A DNA stretch of 64,000 bases, from the NCBI RefSeq assembly GCF_042658845.1, contig NZ_JBHSRI010000038.1:62001-126000 (forward strand). The letters run 5' to 3'. This document shows positions 41,709 to 51,204 of this stretch, in pieces (position 1 is the first letter of the stretch; each line of letters opens with the position of its first letter). A model generated the notes under the pieces. It searched no databases, was not told the DNA's origin, and saw nothing but the letters and a program-made list of their open reading frames with translations. A program made the position numbers and the translations under genes. This stretch comes from Paenisporosarcina macmurdoensis. GTDB lineage: Bacteria; Bacillota; Bacilli; Bacillales_A; Planococcaceae.

Positions 41709-44105
41709 TTGCAAATTAAAGATAGCATTCGGAAGAAGTATTTAATTATTGTTTTAACAATTGGTTTACTTTTACTGATTTTAGGATCCCTTTCCCTGTA
41801 TGGGCTCGAAAAAAACCAGCAAGAACTTACACAACAAAGAGAAGTGTTGAAAGAAAAAGACCGCTTAATTAGTGAACTAAAAGGCTCGTTAAATAACGCA
41901 TTTTTTCGGGCACGTGGGTATTACGCGTTTCAAAACGAAGTGGAATTAAGTCTTGTCTATGGTGAATTGAATAAAGTTGAAGATACTATTTCTCAATTAA
42001 ATCGATATGAATTAACGGAAGAAGAAGTCGACTTACTAAAAGGGATTAGTGATTTTTTAATAACATTTAGAAATTCAGCACTTCCAAAGGCAATTGCTTT
42101 AGTTCAAGCAAATGACTATGAGGGATTACGAATGCTTTCTAATAGTGGAGTAAATAATTCAGTAAATGAATTCATTGCATATACAGATGACTATCATGAA
42201 AAAGCGACACAAACTCGAGAAATGATGTCTAAACATATAATAAGCGAGTCTAAGGCGTTTCTAACGATTATGATTCTTGTATCGTTATTCCTGTTTTTAA
42301 TTTTATTGTTCACATTCTTCCAGACATTGAGGCGAATTGTAAATCCTCTAGAAGACATGAAAAAAGGTGCAGATTACTTCTCTAAAACTGGAGAAGATAG
42401 TTTACCAAGTACTTCTAGGACAGATGAATTAGGAGCATTAAATCTATCGTTAAAATCATTAATGAAGAAAATTAGCGAAAATGAATCAGCTATGCTGGCA
42501 CAAAATGAAGAATTGTTAATGCAACAAGATGAGTTGCAGACGAGACAAGAATTACTCGAAAAGTTATTGAAAGAAAACGAAATCGCAAAAAATCGTTTAG
42601 AAGTCATGAATCAACTAAATCACAGCCTAACATTTTCTCTAGATCGACAAGAATTAGTACAGATTGTACGTGAATATTTACATGACAAGTTCACTTTAGA
42701 TATTAGCTTTTTGTGGCTTGTGGAAACACTTGAAAGTTCTTCTAAGGGGATTACGGAAGAGTTTGATCGTAGATTTATGGAAGAGCGATATGGCTATGTC
42801 ATGGAAAGATTACATAATGAAGGTTCGTTTTCAATTGTTAGAGAAGGTGACATCGAGCTAGGGCTAGCACCAAAAGACACTTTGGTTAATGATTTTTTTG
42901 TGGCAATTACTGAAGAAAATGGAGAAATGGTAGCGGGCTTCTCATGTTCTCGCATTGGAAACCTATTTACGAAGGAAGAAATGATAGATATGAAAGGCTT
43001 ACTTAATCGCGTGAGTTTGTCACTCGAACGCATTAGATTATATGAAATTAATCGATACGAACGCACATTAAATGAGGGGATTGTTAAAACGATTCAAGAA
43101 GGGATTTTCTTAGTGGGACCACAAGGAGAATTACTTCAATACAATCAATCTTTATACGATTTACTATCTGGGGAATCACATTATGCAAAAGGAACCCCAT
43201 ACTCTACTTGGATTTTACTTTACCAAAAATTTGCGGAGAATCCAGATGAAATTATCGCTTTTTATGAACAAGCAGTAAAAGACAGTTTTACAGATATCAG
43301 AAGAATTCAATATACATTTAAACGCAAAGGAACAAAAGTCATTTATTTATATGCAGCTAGTGTTTTCTCAGAAGGAATAAAAACCAGTACGATTTTTGTG
43401 AATCGAGACATTACGAAGGAACATGAAGTTGATCAAATGAAGACAGAACTGATTAGTACAGTGAGCCATGAGCTTCGAACGCCGTTGTCTAGTATTATAG
43501 GGTTTGCAGAATTGCTACTGAGCAAGCAAATGACGAATGAAAAGAAAGACAAATATATTGAAACGATATATAAAGAATCAAATCGTTTGTCACATTTAGT
43601 AGATGATTTCTTAGATGTCCAGCGAATGGAAAGTGGCAAAGTAGTTTATCATTTCACTGAAGTAGATATGAGTACTTTACTCCCTGAAATCGTTGAAAAC
43701 TATGCTTATCAAAGCAATTATGAGATTAACATAGACAATGTTGCATCGAACAACATTTTAATAGCCGATGTCCAGCGTATTACTCAAGTATTCGTGAATC
43801 TGTTGAGTAACGCAATTAAGTTTTCCCCTGACAAGAAACAAATCAATATTCACTTATCCAATGAGAATAATGGGCTGAAAATTACCGTTCAAGATCATGG
43901 GCTAGGCATTAGCGAGGAAGAAATTCCAAAGCTCTTTCAAAAATTCCATCGAGTCGACAGCAGCGAAACACGAAAAATTGGTGGAACAGGGCTTGGTTTA
44001 TCAATTGTAAAAGAAATTATTGAGCATCATCAAGGTCAAATTTGGATTACCTCTATTGAAGGAGAAGGAACTACTGTTCACTTATTCTTTTCACAGCGAA
44101 TATAA
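41709..44105 (+). CDS. Membrane sensor histidine kinase (CHASE3/4HB-like, HAMP, GAF, PAS)
   Basis: About 798 residues: TM1 (about 10-30), an extracytoplasmic four-helix sensor (about 35-175, with the FFRARGYYAFQNEVEL pattern of CHASE3-like domains), TM2 (about 182-205), HAMP, a coiled coil, a GAF-like domain (about 300-440), a PAS domain (about 450-560), HisKA with phosphoacceptor His in STVSHELRTPLSS, and HATPase ending GTGLGLSIVKEIIEHH. TTG 41709 fits GCGGAGG by spacing; GTG 41700 directly abuts it. It starts 20 bases after the TetR gene. No response regulator is cotranscribed, but REC proteins lie convergently just beyond, at 44.35 and 44.74 kb. Confidence 0.9.
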   Translation: MQIKDSIRKKYLIIVLTIGLLLLILGSLSLYGLEKNQQELTQQREVLKEKDRLISELKGSLNNAFFRARGYYAFQNEVELSLVYGELNKVEDTISQLNRYELTEEEVDLLKGISDFLITFRNSALPKAIALVQANDYEGLRMLSNSGVNNSVNEFIAYTDDYHEKATQTREMMSKHIISESKAFLTIMILVSLFLFLILLFTFFQTLRRIVNPLEDMKKGADYFSKTGEDSLPSTSRTDELGALNLSLKSLMKKISENESAMLAQNEELLMQQDELQTRQELLEKLLKENEIAKNRLEVMNQLNHSLTFSLDRQELVQIVREYLHDKFTLDISFLWLVETLESSSKGITEEFDRRFMEERYGYVMERLHNEGSFSIVREGDIELGLAPKDTLVNDFFVAITEENGEMVAGFSCSRIGNLFTKEEMIDMKGLLNRVSLSLERIRLYEINRYERTLNEGIVKTIQEGIFLVGPQGELLQYNQSLYDLLSGESHYAKGTPYSTWILLYQKFAENPDEIIAFYEQAVKDSFTDIRRIQYTFKRKGTKVIYLYAASVFSEGIKTSTIFVNRDITKEHEVDQMKTELISTVSHELRTPLSSIIGFAELLLSKQMTNEKKDKYIETIYKESNRLSHLVDDFLDVQRMESGKVVYHFTEVDMSTLLPEIVENYAYQSNYEINIDNVASNNILIADVQRITQVFVNLLSNAIKFSPDKKQINIHLSNENNGLKITVQDHGLGISEEEIPKLFQKFHRVDSSETRKIGGTGLGLSIVKEIIEHHQGQIWITSIEGEGTTVHLFFSQRI

Positions 44106-44326
44106 GAGGGGTTGTCTAATAATTCCCTAATAAGTGGAGAAAAATGAGTCTTTTAGCTACACCTACATTTTACAATTGTAACCAGTTATAATTATTTGTT
44201 TCTCTCTCTGCATCGCGTTGGTAGCTTCGAAACATGGAAGTATGTTGCAACGGAAATCAACCTCTACTAACTATAAAAAAGGAACTGCCCTTAGTCATAT
44301 TTTATGACTTTTAGGACAGTTCCATG
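44106..44326. repeat. Variant of the 62-kb repeat element lacking the GC-rich core
   Basis: Two stretches match the complement of the 62-kb element: 44133-44155 (GGAGAAAAATGAGTCTTTTA, as at 62248-62268) and 44250-44315 (AACGGAAATCAACCTCTA, AGGAACTG, CTTAGTCATATTT, ACTTTTAGGA, as at 62002-62077). The about 125-bp GC-rich core found at 62060-62185 is missing between them. 44281-44323 can fold as a long hairpin (GGAACTG / CAGTTCC, GTCATA / TATGAC). Confidence 0.75.
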
Positions 44327-44327
44327 T

Positions 44328-44357
44328 AAAAGGGCCGCATAATGTGGCCCTTTTTAC
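44328..44357 (-). terminator. Terminator of the response-regulator operon
   Basis: AAAGGGCC and GGCCCTTT arms; on minus followed by TTTAC. Abuts the stop codon at 44354. Confidence 0.85.
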
Positions 44358-44725
44358 TTTGTGAAAATAGACGTAATGAGTTGATAAAGAGCAGAAGGAC
44401 TAAAGGGTTTTTGCATAAAATGGGTTACACCGCTAGCGGTTGCGAAATCTTTATCTTCTTTTTGTGATTTTGCAGTGAGCATTATGACCGAGAGATTTTC
44501 TTTTATCCGCAACGGAAGTCTTTCGATGACATTAATCCCCGTATAATAAGGCATCATATAATCAATTACGACTAAGTCAAAGTTTTGATTGCTTAGCTTT
44601 TCTAAAGCCTCTTGTCCGTCTATGGCTTCTTCAACTACCCACTCTGGATTTTCAAGAGTATCTACTAACAACATGCGAATAATATCGTCATCATCGCAGA
44701 TAAGTATTCTTTTTCTTCCGTCCAT
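44354..44725 (-). CDS. Single-domain response regulator (CheY-like)
   Basis: A 123-residue stand-alone receiver. The acidic pocket DDDD at 11-14, phosphoacceptor Asp55 (VVIDYMMP), Thr in VIMLTAKS and Lys in MQKPF are all present, so it should be phosphorylated. It has no output domain and must act through protein contact or as a phosphate shuttle. AAGGAGTATG precedes the ATG, 15 bases after the HPt-REC-GGDEF-REC gene, so the two form an operon. Confidence 0.93.
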   Translation of the reverse strand: MDGRKRILICDDDDIIRMLLVDTLENPEWVVEEAIDGQEALEKLSNQNFDLVVIDYMMPYYTGINVIERLPLRIKENLSVIMLTAKSQKEDKDFATASGVTHFMQKPFSPSALYQLITSIFTK

Positions 44726-44739
44726 TTATACATACTCCT

Positions 44740-46350
44740 TCATGCTAAAAATAGCCGTTCTGCTAGACGTTGAATGCGCATGATGACCTCTTTTGGGTAG
44801 AAAGGTTTTAATAAATAATCATCAGCACCTTGAATAAGTGCTTGAAGAATATTTTCTTCCTCTTTTTGAGCTGAAATCATCGATATTAAAACATTTTTCG
44901 AGGGATATGTACCCCTTACATGTTTAAGTACTTCAATTCCAGACATTTGAGGCATCAAACTATCCAATATCACAATATGATTTTGTCCTTCATGGTACCA
45001 TTCGGAACCAGTGAATTCCTTGCCATTTTCATAATAGACAACCGTGATTTCAAACATGGGATGTTGCCACTCTAGAAACTGAGAGACTAGCAAATTTCTA
45101 ACAATAGTATCATCATCAATAATTGCGACATGCAATGGGTGTTTAAGAATAACGGGTAGTTCTTTTTCAATAAACAAGGTTGTGCGATTTCTCCCCATAT
45201 GTTTGGCTTGATAAAGTGCGTAGTCGGCTTCCTCTATCAATTGTTTAATATGTGTTTGGTTGTTTTTCAGGCTAGAAATACCGGCTGAAAAGGTAATGGA
45301 AAAAGATGTTGTAGAAGTGGGATAGTACGTTTGTGCAATTAATGTACGGAATGTTTCAATTCTTGTTTTTGCTTCTTCAGCTGTTTTATTTAAAAACAAT
45401 AAAGTGAATTCTTCTCCACCATATCTGTATAAAATTTCACTTTTGTCACATTCATTTTGAATTGTTTTTGCGAAAGTCTTAAGCACTTCATCTCCAACCA
45501 AATGTCCATGTGAATCATTTACTTTTTTAAAATGATCCAAGTCGAGCATAGCCACTGAAAGTGGTTTTCCAAGCTGTTTGTGTAACTCAATATGATAGGG
45601 AGCAATACTTGTTAATTGTTTACGGTTAAATGCACCAGTTAATTCATCTGTTGCAATGGATTGTAGTATTATTTCTTTGTTTTGAATACGGTTTTTCACG
45701 AAAGGGACAAAGGTATCAATGTCTAAAGGCTTGCCAATAAAATCTGTTGCCCCTAGTTCATATGCAAGTTTGCGGTTTACTTTTGTGGCCGTAGCTGTGA
45801 CGATTGCTACAGGGATAAACTGCTGTCTCGCTTCGGGAGAAATTTGTTTTAATATCTGAAAACCGCTATCATCTTCTCCAAGTAGATCAATTAATACAAA
45901 GTTCGGCTGCAATGTGAAAAACATTTCCAATCCTTTTTTAGCAGTAGAGGCAATTAATACGGTAATACCTACTTGTTCTAATGTTTCTTTTATGAGATTC
46001 ACAAAGGCAATATCATCATCGATGATCAGGACAAAATACTTTTTCTCCAAGGTACTGGCGACTTCAGCTTTGACTAGTACTTGTTCATCTTGAATTAATA
46101 AGCTCTTTAATCCATCCAATGCAAGTTGTTTTAGTTCGGAAGAAACTGTTTCTTCGTTTGTTTGATCATATAAGTCGACTAATTGTTCAGCTACAATGGA
46201 CCATTCATGAAGTCCAACGGTTCCAGCAGTTCCTTTTAAGCTATGAAAAAATCGATACATCTCTTTATGGGAAAGTTGTTGACCGTTCTCCCACAAAGAG
46301 ATTGTATCTTTCACTCGTTGTCTTAACATTTCGCTATACGATGTTTTCAA
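44740..46350 (-). CDS. HPt-REC-GGDEF-REC protein, probable diguanylate cyclase
   Basis: A 536-residue multi-domain protein. HPt with His36 (FFHSLKGTAGTVG); REC1 about 105-225 with phospho-Asp155 (FVLIDLLGED); GGDEF domain about 230-400 with intact GGEEF at 311-315 and no RxxD inhibitory site; REC2 about 410-536 with LIILD-type Asp (VILDSLMPQMSG) and Lys in LLKPF. It should make c-di-GMP under control of two receivers, and the HPt could relay phosphate. The start is a TTG with CGAGGTG upstream. It diverges from the glycoside-hydrolase-like gene. Confidence 0.92.
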   Translation of the reverse strand: MKTSYSEMLRQRVKDTISLWENGQQLSHKEMYRFFHSLKGTAGTVGLHEWSIVAEQLVDLYDQTNEETVSSELKQLALDGLKSLLIQDEQVLVKAEVASTLEKKYFVLIIDDDIAFVNLIKETLEQVGITVLIASTAKKGLEMFFTLQPNFVLIDLLGEDDSGFQILKQISPEARQQFIPVAIVTATATKVNRKLAYELGATDFIGKPLDIDTFVPFVKNRIQNKEIILQSIATDELTGAFNRKQLTSIAPYHIELHKQLGKPLSVAMLDLDHFKKVNDSHGHLVGDEVLKTFAKTIQNECDKSEILYRYGGEEFTLLFLNKTAEEAKTRIETFRTLIAQTYYPTSTTSFSITFSAGISSLKNNQTHIKQLIEEADYALYQAKHMGRNRTTLFIEKELPVILKHPLHVAIIDDDTIVRNLLVSQFLEWQHPMFEITVVYYENGKEFTGSEWYHEGQNHIVILDSLMPQMSGIEVLKHVRGTYPSKNVLISMISAQKEEENILQALIQGADDYLLKPFYPKEVIMRIQRLAERLFLA

Positions 46351-46516
46351 AGAAGCACCTCGTATTCATTTACTTTATTCTAATTATAGCAAATATTGAT
46401 CATGGTAAAATTATCAACGATAATTAATTTCGCTATTTATTACATACTGTTATGCAGAAGTTATACCTAAATTAATGTAAAATGAAGTCAATGAAAAGCT
46501 GAGAGTTGGTGCGGGT

Positions 46517-49500
46517 TTGAGATATATAAAATGGTTTGTCATGTTCCTATGCATCCTATTAATGCCACTGGCCATTTGGTTTTGGCAAGATCGAGATGGG
46601 AAACAGTTAGAAATTCTTATTGTAAATAAAACTGTTCCAGACGGCGATTTACGAGAACATAAAGGCCTAACTTGGCTTTTGAATCACTTACATATTAAAA
46701 AAACGGATGGAACTTCATATAATGAAAAAGAAGATTATGTAGGAGTTGCTTATGAGAATAACAAAGCGGTTGTAAGGGAAATTCCGGACGATATCAGTTC
46801 AGCAGATCTAATTTATGTAGCCGATACCTATGGAATATATGAAACACAACAAGAGAAACGAAGTGACAAAATTGAAGGAGGTTTAAGTGCTAAGGAGTGG
46901 GCAACTATTCAACACGCTGTTGATATAAAAGATGTCCCGTTAATCATGGAATTTAATTCTATTTCTTCTCCAACCGAACCTGTCGTTCGCCAGGAAGTAT
47001 CTCGTTATTTAGGATTTAAACAACAAGGATGGACTGGTAGATATTTTAAAGACTTAGCCAATAAAGACAGTGAAATACCACAATGGTTAATTGCTTCCTA
47101 TGAAGCATTCGGAAATCGCACATGGTCTTTTAAAGGTGAAGGTATTGTTTTTGTTGAAGAAAATTCCGAAGAAGTTCAAGTACTATCAGTTGAAAATGGC
47201 GATATCGATCAATCAACCGTTCAATTAACTTTCACGGAAAAGGGAAAAAACAAGTTTAATATAGAGAAAAGTTCACCCTTCCGTTATTGGTTTGATATAA
47301 CGGAACCTCTTAATGAAGATAGTGTGCTAGCGGATTTTGAACTTCCAGTAAATGATCAAGGGCAAGCGATGCTTGATGAGTGGGGAATCCCGGCACGTTT
47401 TCCAGCAGTAATTGAAAAGAAACAAGAATCGGTTAACAGCTACTATTTAGCGGGTGATTTCGTAGACGCACATGAAATTCCTTCATTTTATCAGTATAGT
47501 GGATTTACCAAAGTAAAAGAGTGGTTTACAGTGGATTCTGTTTTCCAAGAACAAAGTTTTTTTTGGAAAACATATGTACCGATGATGAAAGTGCTTTTAA
47601 AAGAAGTGAAAAATATAGATACAAAGGTAGAAACAACAGCTTATAAACCAACTGTTCTACAAAATGAAGAGGGACTTACTTACGCTTCAAAGGTAAACGG
47701 TGACCGTTTCGAAATCTATCAAAATGGTCAGTGGGAGACTTTAACGGTTAAAGGAGTAAACATTGGAATGGGAAAACCAGGTGCTTTTCCAGGTGAAGCA
47801 GCCATTTCAAAAGGAGAGTATGCGAGATGGTTTCAGCAAATTGGTGAAATGAACGCCAATACCATTAGGGTATATACACTGCATCCACCTGCTTTTTATG
47901 ACGCCTTAAAAGAATACAATGAATCACATGAAGAACCACTTTATGTATTCCAAGGGGTATGGGTCGATGAAGCGCCATTAGAAGAAACATTGGATGCGTT
48001 CACACCAGAAATTACCGTGAGATTCCAAAAAGAGTTTAAAAAGATCACCGATGCAGTTCATGGAAATGCAATAGTAAAACAGCAACCAGGACATGCTTAT
48101 GGAACGTATGAAGCGGACATTTCTCCTTATGTGCTGGGATGGATAGTAGGAATTGAATGGTATCCCTTTATGGTAGATGAAATGTCTAAAAAATACGCTA
48201 ATATGAACCAATATAAAGGCCAATATATCCAAACAACAAATGCAGTTGGTTTTGAATTATGGATAGCTGAACAAATGGATATCTTGACCACCTATGAAGC
48301 AACAGAGTATAAGTGGACAAGACCAATGAGTTTCACAAACTGGGTCACCACTGATAATATCAAGCAACCCGCTGAACCAATTGAGCAGGAGGATATGGCA
48401 TCGGTAGATCCAAACCATATACAATACAACGAAGGTTTATCTATGCCTGGAATGTTTGCTTCTTATCACGTCTACCCGTACTACCCTGATTTTTTATATT
48501 TGGATGAACGCTATACAGAGTATATAGACCATAGGGGGAAGAAAAATTATTATGCAGGGTATTTGCATGATTTGAAAGCGGCCCACCAAATGCCGATATT
48601 GATAGCTGAGTTTGGCATACCAGCATCTCGTGGATTGACACATGTTAATCCTTTGGGATGGAATCAAGGTTTCCATACTGAACAGGAACAAGGTTTATTG
48701 CTATCCAGTCTATATGAAGATATTCTGCAAGAAGGAATGATGGGTGGTCTTATCTTTACTTGGCAAGACGAATGGTTCAAACGTACATGGAACACCTTGG
48801 AATTAGATAACTCAGATCGTCGTCCATTTTGGTCAAATGCACAAACGAATGAACAGCATTTTGGTCTTTTGAGCTTTGATCGTCTGCTTATTAAAACAGA
48901 TGGACAAATTGATGATTGGGATGGCATTACTCCTATGTATGAATCAGATAAAGGTCCAATCAGTGAGCTGTATACAACACATGACGAAAAATACTTGTAT
49001 CTCAGAATGGACGGAAAAGTTTCAAATAACTGGTTGGAAACGAATAAACCTCAGTTATTATTTGACGTTGCTCCTGAACAAGGAAATGATCGTGTAAATG
49101 AAATCGAGACGATACGTTTCAGTAAACCGTTTGTGGATTTTTGGTTGGGTATTCAATCAACGAAAGAAGCAAAGCTGAAAGTAGATGTTTTATATGATGT
49201 ATTTACTAATCAATATGGATTCGACCTAAAGATGTTGGAGTCTGAGGTTATAAAGCCACAGTCTAACAGTGGAGACTTTAATGACATCAGTTTACCTCTG
49301 AGTAGAGAATTGACTAGACCAGACACAGGTGAAGTGCTACCTTTCAACTCATATGAAACAGGGCAAATGCGTTTTGGAAATTCTAATCCCGACTCAGCAG
49401 ATTATGATTCTCTAGCTGATTATTATATTGACGATACAACGGGTGTAATGGAAATTCGTATTCCATGGCTCTTGCTGAATTTTAAAGATCCGAGCTCCAA

Positions 49501-49756
49501 AGAAATATTTGGAGATATCTATTCTGATGGAATGACGTCACAACAAATCATTGAAGATATTGGTATTGCGCTTGTCATGACGGACAATAACGGCAAAGTG
49601 ACACAAACATTCCCTGGAAATGGAAATGATAGACAGGAAATATCTGTTGAAGAAGTATCTCGCTATAAGTGGGAACCATGGGAATTGCCTTTTTCGAGTG
49701 AGCGAATAAAGAAATCGTATAACATAATTCAAGAAACATTTAATAATACGCCATAA
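46517..49756 (+). CDS. Membrane-anchored glycoside-hydrolase-like protein with C-terminal carbohydrate-binding-like domain
   Basis: A 1079-residue protein. One N-terminal membrane anchor (about 4-24); a Rossmann-like segment (about 30-210) with LEILIVNKTVPDGDLREHKG; a connecting beta part; a TIM-barrel glycosidase-like domain (about 410-780) beginning VKGVNIGMGKPGAFPGE, with candidate acid/base Glu547 (IVGIEWYP) and nucleophile Glu699 (ILIAEFGIP); then a CBM9/DOMON-like domain from about 795 (DGQIDDWDG, YLYLRMDG). It is probably displayed outside the membrane and could trim or release a polysaccharide. The start is TTG 46517. It converges with the GT2 operon. Confidence 0.82.
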   Translation: MRYIKWFVMFLCILLMPLAIWFWQDRDGKQLEILIVNKTVPDGDLREHKGLTWLLNHLHIKKTDGTSYNEKEDYVGVAYENNKAVVREIPDDISSADLIYVADTYGIYETQQEKRSDKIEGGLSAKEWATIQHAVDIKDVPLIMEFNSISSPTEPVVRQEVSRYLGFKQQGWTGRYFKDLANKDSEIPQWLIASYEAFGNRTWSFKGEGIVFVEENSEEVQVLSVENGDIDQSTVQLTFTEKGKNKFNIEKSSPFRYWFDITEPLNEDSVLADFELPVNDQGQAMLDEWGIPARFPAVIEKKQESVNSYYLAGDFVDAHEIPSFYQYSGFTKVKEWFTVDSVFQEQSFFWKTYVPMMKVLLKEVKNIDTKVETTAYKPTVLQNEEGLTYASKVNGDRFEIYQNGQWETLTVKGVNIGMGKPGAFPGEAAISKGEYARWFQQIGEMNANTIRVYTLHPPAFYDALKEYNESHEEPLYVFQGVWVDEAPLEETLDAFTPEITVRFQKEFKKITDAVHGNAIVKQQPGHAYGTYEADISPYVLGWIVGIEWYPFMVDEMSKKYANMNQYKGQYIQTTNAVGFELWIAEQMDILTTYEATEYKWTRPMSFTNWVTTDNIKQPAEPIEQEDMASVDPNHIQYNEGLSMPGMFASYHVYPYYPDFLYLDERYTEYIDHRGKKNYYAGYLHDLKAAHQMPILIAEFGIPASRGLTHVNPLGWNQGFHTEQEQGLLLSSLYEDILQEGMMGGLIFTWQDEWFKRTWNTLELDNSDRRPFWSNAQTNEQHFGLLSFDRLLIKTDGQIDDWDGITPMYESDKGPISELYTTHDEKYLYLRMDGKVSNNWLETNKPQLLFDVAPEQGNDRVNEIETIRFSKPFVDFWLGIQSTKEAKLKVDVLYDVFTNQYGFDLKMLESEVIKPQSNSGDFNDISLPLSRELTRPDTGEVLPFNSYETGQMRFGNSNPDSADYDSLADYYIDDTTGVMEIRIPWLLLNFKDPSSKEIFGDIYSDGMTSQQIIEDIGIALVMTDNNGKVTQTFPGNGNDRQEISVEEVSRYKWEPWELPFSSERIKKSYNIIQETFNNTP

Positions 49757-49758
49757 AT

Positions 49759-49793
49759 AAAAGAGGTTGTGCTGTAATTGCACAACCTCTTTT
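49759..49793. terminator. Bidirectional terminator between hydrolase and synthase genes
   Basis: AAAAGAGGTTGTG and CACAACCTCTTTT arms around CTGTAATTG, with A- and T-runs for both directions. Confidence 0.92.
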
Positions 49794-49794
49794 A

Positions 49795-51204
49795 CTATGA
49801 AGATATTCCTTTTCGTTGCATTTGTCCCCATTCTGATTTTTTAGTGAAAAATGCAATCAACCCTTCAAGTCGCCAAATGACCAATATCGGACGATACCAA
49901 AAACTTTCAGTCAATGACCAGAAGAACAATTTCATTAAATGGGATACTTTTGGATATTTATGCATCGTCATTTCTTCAAGAAGAACAGCTAGGGAAGAAA
50001 TAAAAGAGCCGTATATGACGGTTACTAAAAAGATAATAAATACAACAGTTGGATCAAGGAAGTCAAATAATAATCCACCAACTATGAGTAAAAATCCTGT
50101 AAATTCAAACACTGCTCCGAGTAATTCAACAAAAAAGAAATAGGGCAGTGTTAGGAGTCCTACCGAGCCATACTTTGGATTGAACAACATTTTTCGATGG
50201 TTATAAATAGTTTCAGCTAAACCTCTTTGCCAACGAATACGCTGTAACCTCAATACGTTCAAAGATTCAGGGGCTTCAGTCCAACAGACGGGATCTGGAA
50301 TATATTCAATACGGTCACTCAGTTTTTCTTCTCGAATCATACGATGAAGTCTCACGATCAACTCCATATCTTCTCCAACAGTGCCTTCATGGTACCCACC
50401 GACATGGATAACCTTGTCTTTTCTGAAAACGCCAAAAGCACCTGACACAATCAACAGCTGATTAAATCGACTGAATCCAAGTCGTCCAATCAGAAATGCA
50501 CGGAAATACTCTACAATTTGCATAATAACCAATGGTTTATTCGGTAATTCAATGACTTCTACTTTACTCCTAGAAATGGTTGTACCGTTCGCAATTCGTA
50601 TAGATCCACCAACGGCAATTATATTTCCATCAGCAGCTAGAACAGGTTTCATGGCTTTTAATAACGCATCTTGCTCTAATATGGAATCACCGTCAATCGC
50701 ACAAAAATACGGGAAATTGGATAAGTTAATTCCACTATTTAAGGCATCTGCTTTGCCACCATTTTCTTTTGATACCACCACTAAGTTTGGGAAAATAGTA
50801 GACTTATATACCACATGAATTGGCATGGTCTCTACATGTTTCCTAATAGCATAATCAATTACTTCCAAACCATAAGCTTCAATCAATTTGGCAAGTGTTT
50901 GATCCTTTGAACCATCATCGACAACAATGATTTCAAATTGGGGGTATTGCAAAGTTAATAATGAGCGAACGGTACTAATAATCCCGATTTCTTCATTGTA
51001 AGCGGGTACGATGATAGACACTGGAATGGTAGTTTCACTATTAGCTAAATCTTCCAACATCTCTTTTTTATCAAGCTTTCCTTCTCTTGAAACTTTTCGA
51101 AAAGAAAGTAAAAACAAGATGATGTAACTTAAGGCAGTGAACGTCATATAAAAAACAACAAGTATAGATAAAAATCCGAACATCCAATTCCAAATATTAG
51201 TCAT
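49795..51204 (-). CDS. Processive family 2 glycosyltransferase (polysaccharide synthase, PgaC/YdaM-like)
   Basis: About 469 residues with one or two N-terminal membrane helices, a cytoplasmic GT2 domain and three or four C-terminal helices. All processive-synthase motifs are present: VVDDGSKD (about 95-101), the DGDS metal site (171-174), GEDMEL with the catalytic Asp (277-282) and QRIRW (321-325). Such enzymes polymerise UDP-sugars and push the chain through the membrane; the product could be poly-N-acetylglucosamine, cellulose-like or another glycan. The start is ATG 51204, overlapping the stop of the HEAT gene; longer in-frame starts would run back through that gene. Confidence 0.9.
   Translation of the reverse strand: MTNIWNWMFGFLSILVVFYMTFTALSYIILFLLSFRKVSREGKLDKKEMLEDLANSETTIPVSIIVPAYNEEIGIISTVRSLLTLQYPQFEIIVVDDGSKDQTLAKLIEAYGLEVIDYAIRKHVETMPIHVVYKSTIFPNLVVVSKENGGKADALNSGINLSNFPYFCAIDGDSILEQDALLKAMKPVLAADGNIIAVGGSIRIANGTTISRSKVEVIELPNKPLVIMQIVEYFRAFLIGRLGFSRFNQLLIVSGAFGVFRKDKVIHVGGYHEGTVGEDMELIVRLHRMIREEKLSDRIEYIPDPVCWTEAPESLNVLRLQRIRWQRGLAETIYNHRKMLFNPKYGSVGLLTLPYFFFVELLGAVFEFTGFLLIVGGLLFDFLDPTVVFIIFLVTVIYGSFISSLAVLLEEMTMHKYPKVSHLMKLFFWSLTESFWYRPILVIWRLEGLIAFFTKKSEWGQMQRKGISS

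Noticed and set aside
46517..49756. Cellulose-synthase subunit BcsB/YdaN-like protein
   Set aside because: The barrel motifs with paired Glu residues and the CBM9-like tail fit a glycosidase-like protein; no BcsB-type pattern is seen.
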